Source: JBCBJZ01 sp038522635
GTDB lineage: Bacteria; Pseudomonadota; Alphaproteobacteria; Rhizobiales; Hyphomicrobiaceae
NCBI GenBank assembly: GCA_038522635.1
Contig: JBCBJZ010000191.1
Coordinates: 1-5,462, forward strand
Direction of reading: 5' to 3'
DNA: 5,462 bases
Below the pieces are notes generated by a model, which was given only the letters and a program-made list of their open reading frames with translations, was not told the origin of the DNA and made no database searches. Made by a program: the position numbers and the translations under genes. Every line of letters starts with the position of its first letter. Within the stretch, counting starts at the first letter, position 1. Positions 1 through 5,431 of this stretch are shown here, in pieces.

Positions 1-341
1 CGGTCCAGGCCGAGCACCAGCCCTGGCCGTGCTGGCGTGCCGCGGTGGTGATGGGAAAACAGGCAGAAGGCCCGGTGGAAGCCGACGATGGTAGCGCGCA
101 CCGCCTCCTCGTAGGGGAAGCCGGGGCGCCACATCAACGACCCGTAGCCGAAGACCCAAAGGTCGTTCGCGGTTGGCGCGGAGGCGCGGCTTGCGGGCGC
201 CTCGCGTTCGGGAACCTGGTGCTCAGCGGCTTGGCGTTCGACAGCAGCTTGGTCCATGGGCATCGTCCCCGCAAATCCAGATTGACGCCGCCTCATCTCG
301 ATCGGCTCGGGCAAGCCGCGGCGGCGCTTTGGGTCTCGCAT
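1..341 (-). CDS. gamma-glutamylcyclotransferase, ChaC-like (partial, N-terminal part)
   Basis: The reverse strand reads LWVFGYGSLMWRPGFPYEEA, followed by AFCLFSHHHRGTPARPGLVLGLD at the window edge. The YGSLMW box is the substrate-binding signature of the ChaC/gamma-glutamylcyclotransferase family, cytosolic enzymes that release 5-oxoproline from glutathione or other gamma-glutamyl peptides. The catalytic glutamate and the C-terminus lie beyond position 1, so activity cannot be judged. The start is uncertain. Four in-frame ATGs exist, at 341, 296, 263 and 257. ATG 341 has AGGGGG seven bases upstream and gives about 60 residues before the signature; ATG 257 has GGGG nine bases upstream and gives 32. 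Most relatives begin only a few residues before the signature, so an Arg/Ala/Glu-rich extension is present with any of these starts. The gene lies 43 bases downstream of tyrC with no terminator-like hairpin between them, which suggests cotranscription. The family call is firm; the start is not. Confidence 0.9.
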   Translation of the reverse strand, partial: MRDPKRRRGLPEPIEMRRRQSGFAGTMPMDQAAVERQAAEHQVPEREAPASRASAPTANDLWVFGYGSLMWRPGFPYEEAVRATIVGFHRAFCLFSHHHRGTPARPGLVLGLD

Positions 342-384
342 TCACCGGCCCCCTGTCGGCGCTAGATCACCGGACCCCGATGGT

Positions 385-1437
385 CTAACTGCCACCAGCC
401 GCGTCCTCGCTGGCCCCGCCTCGGCCGCCCTTCCGCTCGGCACCGCGATTCTCGCTTGCTTGAAGCGCAGACGTGCCAGCCACCTGCCGGCGCCCGAAGT
501 CGGCCTGGTCCGTGTCCTGCTGCGCCTCGATGATGCCGCGGCGGATCGCGCGCGTGCGGGTAAAAAACGCCTCAAGATCCTCGCTCTTGCCCCAGCGGAT
601 GGCGCGCTGCAAAGCGGCCAAGTCTTCGCTGAAGCGCCCCAGAGTCTCAAGCACGGCTGTGCGGTTGTTGAGAAAAATGTCCCGCCACATCTCAGGATCG
701 GAAGCCGCAAGGCGCGTGAAATCGCGAAACCCACCGGCCGAAAACTCGATCACTTCGGACTGGGTGACCTCTTCAAGATCGGCCGCCGTTCCCACGATGT
801 TGTAGGCGATCAGGTGGGGCAAGTGGCTCGTCACCGCCAGGACAAGGTCGTGATGCGCAGGCGACATCAAGGTCACCCGGCTGCCACACGCTTCCCAGAA
901 CGCGCGCACGCGGGCGGTCGCTTCATCGACGTTTTGCGCGGGCGCGTCAGGCGTAGAAACCACGTCATCGGTGGACCAGGCGGGCGGCGTGAGCACGCAC
1001 CAGCGTCCATCGAACAACGTCTCAAAGCCCGCCTGCGGACCGCTGTGCTCGGTGCCGGCAATCGGGTGGCCAGGCACAAAAGCCACGTGGTCGGGCAGGG
1101 CCGGCGCCACGTCGCGGATGACGGCCGCCTTGACCGACCCGACATCGGTGATGATCGCGCCGGGCGCTAACGCTGGCGCCATCGCCCGCGCGACCGCACC
1201 GCACGCGCCAACCGGCACGCACAGCACCACGAGATCGGCTCCGGCCACAGCTTCCGCCGGATCCGCGTAGGCCGCTTCGACAAGACCAAGGTCAAGAGCG
1301 GTTTGCCGCGTCTGCGCGCTGCGCGAGGCGCAAACGACGACGTCGGCAAGCCCGCGGTTGCGCACCACATGCGACAGCGATGAGCCGATCAGGCCGATGC
1401 CGATCAGGGCGACCTTGTGGAAGGGTGCAAAGGCCAT
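385..1437 (-). CDS. tyrC: prephenate/arogenate dehydrogenase (cyclohexadienyl dehydrogenase)
   Basis: This cytosolic NAD(P)-dependent enzyme of the TyrA family oxidatively decarboxylates prephenate to 4-hydroxyphenylpyruvate and/or arogenate to tyrosine. The 350-residue product opens with a Rossmann fold, ALIGIGLIGSS, with the GxGxxG glycines at 13, 15 and 18. VLCVPVGA is near 71-78 and DVGSVK at 98-103. The conserved GHPIAGTEHSGP box follows, with the probable catalytic His at 124, then SHLPH (204-208) in the helical dimerisation domain and GGFRDFTRLA (235-244), which matches the prephenate-binding arginine region. No ACT or chorismate mutase domain is present, so this is the monofunctional type. 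From about residue 310 the protein continues as a polar Gly/Ala/Glu-rich tail past the usual core. ATG 1437 sits just before the Rossmann fold, as in relatives, five bases after the hisC stop. I see no clear Shine-Dalgarno sequence there, so translational coupling to hisC is likely. Substrate and cofactor preference cannot be read from the sequence. Confidence 0.95.
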   Translation of the reverse strand: MAFAPFHKVALIGIGLIGSSLSHVVRNRGLADVVVCASRSAQTRQTALDLGLVEAAYADPAEAVAGADLVVLCVPVGACGAVARAMAPALAPGAIITDVGSVKAAVIRDVAPALPDHVAFVPGHPIAGTEHSGPQAGFETLFDGRWCVLTPPAWSTDDVVSTPDAPAQNVDEATARVRAFWEACGSRVTLMSPAHHDLVLAVTSHLPHLIAYNIVGTAADLEEVTQSEVIEFSAGGFRDFTRLAASDPEMWRDIFLNNRTAVLETLGRFSEDLAALQRAIRWGKSEDLEAFFTRTRAIRRGIIEAQQDTDQADFGRRQVAGTSALQASENRGAERKGGRGGASEDAAGGS

Positions 1438-1442
1438 GCGCG

Positions 1443-2645
1443 CTAAAGGGTGCGACCGGCGGATGCATCAGCGGGCGTTGCCTGTGAGCGCGTGGATAGC
1501 GGCTCGCCAAGCGTCGCATCGCCATGCTGCGCCTGGTCAACATCTACGCTTGCTGTGAACGCGGTCAGCGCATCGACCACGGCACGGTTTTGCGCGTCGG
1601 TGCCCACCGTCATGCGCAGCGCGCCCGGCAAGCCGTAGCCTGCGACCTTGCGCAGGATGATGCCGCGCGCGCGCAAAAACGCATCGGCTGCGTTCGCGCC
1701 CTTTGCCCCTCCCGCGCCTTCGAAGTGGATCAGCACAAAGTTGCCGACGCTCGGCGTGACGCGCAGGCCAAGTGCGGTCAGCGCGGGCTCCAGCCAGGCA
1801 AGCGCCTGCGTGTTGTGGTCCACCGCGGCGGCGATGAAGGCACGGTCGCGGATGGCGGCAGTGCCAGCGGCCAGCGCAGGCGAGGTGACGTTGAAGGGCC
1901 CGCGCACACGCTCAAGCACGGCGGCGATGGTCGGCGGGCAATAGGCCCAGCCAAGCCGCAGGCCGGCGAGGCCGTAGAGCTTGGAGAACGTGCGGGTCAT
2001 GATCGTGTTGTGCGTTTGCGCAACGAGGGCTGCACCGTTCTCGTAATCATCGCGCTGCACGTACTCGCAGTACGCCGCATCGAGCACCAGGATGACGTGC
2101 GGGGGCAAGCCCTCACGCAGGCGGCGCACGGCCGAAAACGGCACGTAAGTTCCTGTCGGGTTGTTCGGGTTGGCGAGGAACACGAGCTTGGTACGCGGTG
2201 TCACGGCGGCCAGGATCGCGTCCATATCGGCGTGCAGATCGCGCTCAGGCACCGGGACCGGGACGCCGCCGGCGGCACGCGTGGAGATGTTGTACATCAA
2301 GAAGCCGTGCGCGGTGTGGATCGCCTCGTCGCCCTCGCGCAGATAAGCGTTGGCAATCAGTGCGATGAGCTCATCGGAGCCGGCGCCGCAAACGATCTGG
2401 TCGGCTGGCAAAGCTTCGGCTTCCGCGATCGCTTCGCGCAAGGCTTGCGCGGCGCCATCGGGATAGACGTCCATGGTCGCAATCGCTGCGGCTGCGGCTT
2501 CGCGTGCGGCCGGGCAGGCCCCAAGTGGGCTTTCGTTTGACGAGAGTTTGATCGGTTCGACGGTGCCCGGCACGGAGCTGTCGCCTGGCACGTAAGGGGC
2601 GATCGTCATGACGCCGGGTTTCGGCTGCGGGTCGTTTGTGGTCAT
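1443..2645 (-). CDS. hisC: histidinol-phosphate aminotransferase (possibly also aromatic aminotransferase)
   Basis: This is a PLP-dependent fold-type I aminotransferase that converts imidazole acetol phosphate to histidinol phosphate. From ATG 2645 the product is 400 residues. Visible motifs, in order, are KLSSNESP (33-40), CGAGSDE (86-92, PLP phosphate contact), NPNNPTG (159-165), VLDAAYCEY (187-195, with PLP Asp189 and Tyr192), RTFSKLYGLAGLRLG (218-232, with Schiff-base Lys222 and Arg230) and GLPGALRMTVGT (338-349, with carboxylate-binding Arg344). Residues from about 367 onward form a non-conserved Asp/Gln/Thr-rich extension. I chose ATG 2645 because the MTTNDPQPKPGVMTIAPYVPG start matches alphaproteobacterial relatives. 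An in-frame ATG at 2714 would add 23 unconserved residues without a ribosome binding site. Linkage to tyrC suggests a broad-specificity enzyme that also transaminates aromatic keto acids, as described for the hisC/tyrC pair of Zymomonas; this is inference. It is the first gene of the leftward operon. Confidence 0.95.
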   Translation of the reverse strand: MTTNDPQPKPGVMTIAPYVPGDSSVPGTVEPIKLSSNESPLGACPAAREAAAAAIATMDVYPDGAAQALREAIAEAEALPADQIVCGAGSDELIALIANAYLREGDEAIHTAHGFLMYNISTRAAGGVPVPVPERDLHADMDAILAAVTPRTKLVFLANPNNPTGTYVPFSAVRRLREGLPPHVILVLDAAYCEYVQRDDYENGAALVAQTHNTIMTRTFSKLYGLAGLRLGWAYCPPTIAAVLERVRGPFNVTSPALAAGTAAIRDRAFIAAAVDHNTQALAWLEPALTALGLRVTPSVGNFVLIHFEGAGGAKGANAADAFLRARGIILRKVAGYGLPGALRMTVGTDAQNRAVVDALTAFTASVDVDQAQHGDATLGEPLSTRSQATPADASAGRTL

Positions 2646-2740
2646 CGGGAAAACGCCTTCGTCATGCGGACTGGTCGATGCGGTCGCGCCGGCTGTCCAC
2701 CGCAGATCGGACATTTGAAGCCACGTGCGCGCAAGCGCGA

Positions 2741-2769
2741 GTGATAGGCGCGCCCAAGCGCAAAATCAA
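2741..2769 (-). promoter_or_regulatory. candidate sigma-70-type promoter for hisC-tyrC
   Basis: On the reverse strand, TTGATT (plus-strand 2764-2769) is followed after 17 bases by TATCAC (2741-2746); with a 16-base spacer the -10 would read CTATCA. Transcription would start near 2735, leaving a leader of about 90 bases before hisC ATG 2645. The -35 match is good and the -10 match fair. This is a prediction by eye. Confidence 0.4.
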
Positions 2770-2777
2770 AGAAAAGA

Positions 2778-2809
2778 TTGACATTTCGATGCCGGCTTTT
2801 AGCCATACG
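2778..2809 (+). promoter_or_regulatory. candidate sigma-70-type promoter for metX-metW
   Basis: A perfect TTGACA lies at 2778-2783 in the AT-rich island. The matching -10 is poor: TAGCCA (2800-2805) fits after 16 bases and CATACG (2804-2809) after 20. A start near 2810-2815 would leave a metX leader of roughly 135 bases and would place the left arm of the inverted repeat over the -10/+1 region. A start a little upstream would put the whole repeat into the RNA. Confidence 0.4.
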
Positions 2810-2869
2810 GCGCTCAACGTGAGGGGTGAGACGGCAACAGTTGGGGGAGCGCTTGCGCCGTATGATGGC
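2802..2869 (+). repeat. inverted repeat / potential stem-loop in the metX leader
   Basis: The left arm GCCATACGGCGC (2802-2813) is the reverse complement of the right arm GCGCCGTATGATGGC (2855-2869), apart from three extra bases (GAT) in the right arm. This gives a 9-bp perfect stem plus 3 bp after a bulge. An alternative register pairs ATACGG with CCGTAT (2858-2863), CGCTC (2811-2815) with GAGCG (2847-2851) and CAAC with GTTG (2840-2843). The arms are about 50 bp apart centre to centre. No T-run follows, so it is not an intrinsic terminator. It may be an operator pair or a structured 5' leader. Confidence 0.5.
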
Positions 2870-2951
2870 GCGCCTCTCCATGGTCGCTGATCCCCTCAAG
2901 ACACGCGACGCCGCACCTGAAGCAACCCGTGAGGTGGAAGACACGCCGTGA
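2862..2951 (+). CDS. possible Met-rich leader ORF upstream of metX (29 codons)
   Basis: Starting from tandem ATG codons at 2862 and 2865, an open frame reads MMARLSMVADPLKTRDAAPE and then nine more residues, ending in TGA at 2949-2951. The TGA overlaps the metX GTG start in the arrangement GTGA, a typical translational-coupling geometry. Three of the first seven codons are Met. GGGGGAG lies about 12 bases before the first ATG, which is rather far for a ribosome binding site; a third in-frame ATG at 2880 has none. The frame differs from that of metX, which has a TGA at 2930-2932. No domain is recognisable. It could equally be a chance ORF in GC-rich DNA. Confidence 0.25.
   Translation: MMARLSMVADPLKTRDAAPEATREVEDTP
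2932..2940 (+). promoter_or_regulatory. metX: metX ribosome binding site
   Basis: AGGTGGAAG ends seven bases before the GTG at 2948 and supports that start. Its AGGTG (2932-2936) can pair with CACCT at 2914-2918 across a 13-base loop, which would partly hide the site. Confidence 0.6.
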
Positions 2952-4150
2952 CCTCGATTTCTGCGATTGCCGGACGTGATGTTCGCCACAGCGAGGAAGC
3001 GCGCGTACCCACCAGCCCGGTGCTCGAAGTGCCGGCCGACGAGCCGCTCATCCTGGACTGCGAGCGCGCGCTCGCACCCTACCAGATCGCCTACCAGACC
3101 TACGGCACGCTGAACGCGGCGAAGTCGAATGCGATCCTCGTTTGCCACGCGCTGACCGGCGATCAGCATTGCGCGAACGTCCATCCCGTGACGGGCAAGC
3201 CCGGTTGGTGGCATGCGCTTGTCGGCCCGGGCCGGCCGATCGACACCGACCGCTTCTTCGTAATCTGCCCCAACATCCTGGGCGGCTGCATGGGCACAAC
3301 CGGTCCAGCCTCGATCGACCCGGAAACCGGGGAAGCTTACGGTTTGTCATTCCCCGTCATCACCATCGCCGACATGGTCAAGGCGCAGGTGAGGCTCATC
3401 GACCATTTGGGGATCGATCAGCTCTTCAGCGTGGTCGGCGGATCGATGGGCGGCATGCAAGTGCTCGAATGGGCCTCGCGCCACAGCGAGCGGGTTTTGA
3501 CCGCCGTGCCGATCGCCTCGGCCGCGCTGCACTCCTCGCAAAACATCGCCTTCCACGAGGTCGGCCGCCAAGCGGTGATGGCCGATCCCGATTGGTGCCA
3601 GGGCGCTTACCTGCGGGCGGGCAAAATCCCTCGCAACGGGCTCGCGGTGGCCCGCATGGCAGCGCACATCACCTACCTTTCGGAGGACGCGTTGCAGCGC
3701 AAGTTCGGGCGTACGCTGCAGGACCGCCACGCGCTCACATTCTCGTTCTCGGCCGACTTCCAGGTTGAAAGCTACCTGCGTCACCAGGGCTCGACGTTCG
3801 TCGACCGCTTCGACGCCAACAGCTACCTCTACATCACCCGGGCGATGGACTATTTCGACCTTGCGGCCGCGCACGACAATCTGCTCGCCAACGCCTTCCG
3901 CAACACGAAAACGCGGTTTTGCGTGGTCTCGTTCACGAGCGACTGGCTCTATCCAACGCGCGAGAGCCGGCAGATCGTGCGCGCGCTGAACGCGGTCGCC
4001 GCCAATGTCAGTTTCGTTGAGATCGACAGCGACAAGGGTCACGACGCGTTTTTGCTGGAGGAGCCTGAACTGTTCGCGACCATTCGCGGGTTTTTGGGGG
4101 CGGCGGCGCGCCAGCGCGGCATCGCACAGGGTGACCGCCATGGCCGTTGA
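2948..4150 (+). CDS. metX: homoserine O-acyltransferase (acetyl- or succinyltransferase), MetX type
   Basis: This cytosolic alpha/beta-hydrolase-fold enzyme transfers an acyl group from acyl-CoA to the hydroxyl of L-homoserine, the committing step of methionine synthesis. The 400-residue product, a normal length, shows YQIAYQTYGTLNA (45-57), CHALTGDQH (66-74, HALTGD being near the oxyanion hole), NILGGCMGTTGP (109-120), the nucleophile elbow VVGGSMGGMQ (162-171) with Ser166, FTSDWLYP (329-336) with Asp332 and GHDAF (364-368) with His365. The Ser-Asp-His triad is therefore complete. The start is GTG 2948: an in-frame TGA at 2930 blocks any earlier start, and AGGTGGAAG precedes it at good spacing. 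The final 11 bases overlap metW. MetX proteins can use acetyl-CoA or succinyl-CoA, and I cannot assign the donor by eye. Regulation may involve the inverted repeat and leader ORF just upstream. Confidence 0.96.
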   Translation: MTSISAIAGRDVRHSEEARVPTSPVLEVPADEPLILDCERALAPYQIAYQTYGTLNAAKSNAILVCHALTGDQHCANVHPVTGKPGWWHALVGPGRPIDTDRFFVICPNILGGCMGTTGPASIDPETGEAYGLSFPVITIADMVKAQVRLIDHLGIDQLFSVVGGSMGGMQVLEWASRHSERVLTAVPIASAALHSSQNIAFHEVGRQAVMADPDWCQGAYLRAGKIPRNGLAVARMAAHITYLSEDALQRKFGRTLQDRHALTFSFSADFQVESYLRHQGSTFVDRFDANSYLYITRAMDYFDLAAAHDNLLANAFRNTKTRFCVVSFTSDWLYPTRESRQIVRALNAVAANVSFVEIDSDKGHDAFLLEEPELFATIRGFLGAAARQRGIAQGDRHGR

Positions 4151-4841
4151 GACGATCGCACAGGCGCACGCGCGCGACGGGGACGCAGGAACGGGGGACG
4201 CGGCACTCGGGGACGCAGGACCGACGGATACATCGCCCGCCCGCTTTGACCACCTTGTGATCGCCGGCATGATCACGCCGGCGTCGCGGGTGATCGACAT
4301 CGGCTGCGGCGATGGTGCGTTGTTGCAATTGCTGGCCGATGCCAAGAGCGTCGATGGCCGCGGGGTCGAGATCGAGCGCGAGCGGGTCAACGCCTGCGTG
4401 GCGCGCGGTTTGTCGGTGATCCAGGGCGATGCGGACAACGATCTTGATGACTACCCGACGGGCGCCTTCGACTATGCGGTCCTCAGCCTGACGATACAGG
4501 CAACACGGCGGCCACGCGAGGTGCTGGAGAACATGATGCGGATTGGCCAGCGGGCGATCGTATCGTTCCCGAATTTCGGCCACTGGGGGGTCCGCTCAAA
4601 GCTGCTACTGACGGGGCGCATGCCGATCACCAAGAACCTGCCCGACGAGTGGTTCGATACGCCGAACGCGCACATGTGCACGGTGCTCGATTTTGCGAAC
4701 TTGTGCCGGCTGACCGGCGCTGACGTGACCCGGATCGTGGGTTTCAACGTGGCCGGGCGCCAATTGCCAGGTTGGCTGCCGATGGGCGGGCTGAACCTGT
4801 TGGCTGAAAAGGCCGTGTTCGAATTAGAGAAGCGGTCTTAA
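4140..4841 (+). CDS. metW: methionine biosynthesis protein MetW (methyltransferase-fold)
   Basis: MetW is a small class I methyltransferase-fold protein almost always encoded beside metX. In several bacteria it is needed for methionine synthesis and is reported to act with MetX rather than as a proven methyltransferase. The 233-residue product has motif I VIDIGCGDG (51-59), GVEIERERV (75-83), VIQGDADNDL (93-102), VLSLTIQATRRP (114-125), SFPNFGHWGVR (142-152), LPDEWFDTPNAHMCTVLDF (167-185, matching the family WYDTPN box with Phe for Tyr) and GWLPMGGLNLLAEKAVFEL (211-229). Residues 1-35 are a low-complexity Gly/Asp/Ala extension encoded partly by a 15-bp tandem repeat; family members normally begin near residue 33. 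ATG 4140 lies inside the end of metX with GGTGA five bases upstream, so the two are translationally coupled. A shorter start is possible but no better-placed ATG exists before residue 44. The stop overlaps that of the convergent gene. Confidence 0.94.
   Translation: MAVETIAQAHARDGDAGTGDAALGDAGPTDTSPARFDHLVIAGMITPASRVIDIGCGDGALLQLLADAKSVDGRGVEIERERVNACVARGLSVIQGDADNDLDDYPTGAFDYAVLSLTIQATRRPREVLENMMRIGQRAIVSFPNFGHWGVRSKLLLTGRMPITKNLPDEWFDTPNAHMCTVLDFANLCRLTGADVTRIVGFNVAGRQLPGWLPMGGLNLLAEKAVFELEKRS
4176..4220 (+). repeat. 15-bp tandem repeat, three copies, inside metW
   Basis: GGGGACGC recurs at 4179, 4194 and 4209, exactly 15 bases apart. The first and third copies share GGGGACGCAGGA exactly, and the middle copy diverges after GGGGACGC. 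In the metW frame the three units encode DGDAG, TGDAA and LGDAG (residues 13-27). Because the unit is a multiple of three, copy-number change would keep the frame. Confidence 0.8.
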
Positions 4842-5431
4842 GCGCGTGCGGGCGTGCGGGCGGGTGCGCGCACAGGGACGGCTGCCGGGCCTAACCCCGG
4901 GATCAACGCGGCCTTCTTGACCGGGATCACCAAGGGCGCGCCGACGCTCTTCCTCGCTTCGACGATGTTGACGCCCGCAAATGCCGGCCACGCCATCGAG
5001 CCCAGCCGCTCCCAGGCAAGGGCGCCGCGCAGCAGCAGCGCGTTGTGCAACGGCGGAAAAAACAACGCCGTCGACCAGGCCGTCGGCTCATACATCGAAC
5101 GTGCCAGCAGGCGCTCCAACTGCCCCCGCGTATAGGGCCTGCCATGGCCAAACGGGGTGGTCTCCAAGCGCGCCCAGACCCCGCGCCGGTTTGGCACGAT
5201 TACGATCACGCGCCCTTCAGGCTTCAAGATGCGCCAAACCTCGCGCAGCAGCGTGGGCACCTCTTCGCTCGTCTCAACGACATGGGCGAGCAAAACGAGA
5301 TCGGCGCTATCGGTCGGCAAGGGGAGCGCGCTTTCAGAAATCAGCGCGCACCGGCGGCGCTCATCGCTGGGCCAGGCGATCGAGCCCTGCCCTGCCGGCA
5401 TCAACGCCAAGATGGACGAACAGCACGCCAT
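4838..5431 (-). CDS. class I SAM-dependent methyltransferase-like protein, N-terminus missing or out of frame
   Basis: This is a cytosolic methyltransferase-fold protein of unknown substrate, the family usually found beside metX-metW and often gloB in Rhizobiales-type genomes. From ATG 5431 it gives 197 residues: ILALMPAGQGSIAWPS (7-22), ALPLPTDSADLVLLAHVVET (35-54, the motif II/post-II region), LLREVWRILKPEGRVIVIVPNRRG (61-84, motif III) and TTPFGHGRPYTRGQL (91-105), then a hydrophobic FAGVNIVEA stretch (151-159) and a Pro/Ala/Arg tail. Relatives as I recall them are some 50-70 residues longer at the N-terminus and carry the SAM-binding glycine motif there. Upstream of 5431 the frame meets TAG (5441-5443) and TGA (5450-5452), and ATG 5431 has no ribosome binding site, so it is probably not a true start. 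A frameshift within or before 5432-5462, or a degraded copy, is likely. Its stop at 4838-4840 overlaps the metW stop. Confidence 0.75.
   Translation of the reverse strand: MACCSSILALMPAGQGSIAWPSDERRRCALISESALPLPTDSADLVLLAHVVETSEEVPTLLREVWRILKPEGRVIVIVPNRRGVWARLETTPFGHGRPYTRGQLERLLARSMYEPTAWSTALFFPPLHNALLLRGALAWERLGSMAWPAFAGVNIVEARKSVGAPLVIPVKKAALIPGLGPAAVPVRAPARTPARA

Larger units (their letters stand above)
2646..2947. promoter_or_regulatory. divergent hisC/metX intergenic control region
   Basis: These 302 bases separate the divergent starts of hisC and metX. An AT-rich island around 2761-2785 contrasts with the GC-rich surroundings and carries candidate -35 elements on both strands. To its right, on the metX side, are a 12-bp inverted repeat with a 3-base slip (2802-2869), a short leader ORF (2862-2951) and the metX ribosome binding site. 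To its left, the hisC leader would be about 90 bases and shows no structure I can name. No known operator or riboswitch was recognised. Confidence 0.7.

Noticed and set aside
342..384. Terminator between tyrC and the gamma-glutamylcyclotransferase gene
   Set aside because: No stable hairpin with a T-run is present in the 43 bases, so read-through is more likely.
460..1170. 236-codon plus-strand frame opposite tyrC
   Set aside because: It is the antisense shadow of the conserved TyrC core; composition and lack of motifs show it is not a gene.
1524..2540. 338-codon plus-strand frame opposite hisC
   Set aside because: It is a shadow of hisC with high Arg/Gly/Val content, no domain and no ribosome binding site.
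2646..2714. Longer hisC start at ATG 2714 (23 extra residues)
   Set aside because: There is no Shine-Dalgarno sequence, the residues do not match relatives, and it would sit close to or upstream of a sensible start for the predicted promoter.
2701..2830. Possible SAM-II-like riboswitch pieces (GCAAGCGCGAGTGATA at 2731-2746 on the plus strand; GGCTAAAAG on the reverse strand near 2801)
   Set aside because: Single words resemble SAM-II, but the partner P1 strand, the GATTT-type loop and a downstream GCTAAA are not present together in the metX orientation. The GCTAAAAG is on the hisC strand.
2642..3214. 190-codon reverse-strand frame across the intergenic region and the start of metX
   Set aside because: It runs antisense to the conserved MetX N-terminus and through the control region; no motif is visible.
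3347..4438. 363-codon open frame on the reverse strand across metX and metW
   Set aside because: It lies opposite two clearly conserved genes, is rich in Arg/Val/Gly/His shadow composition and has no recognisable domain; it is a GC-rich mirror ORF.
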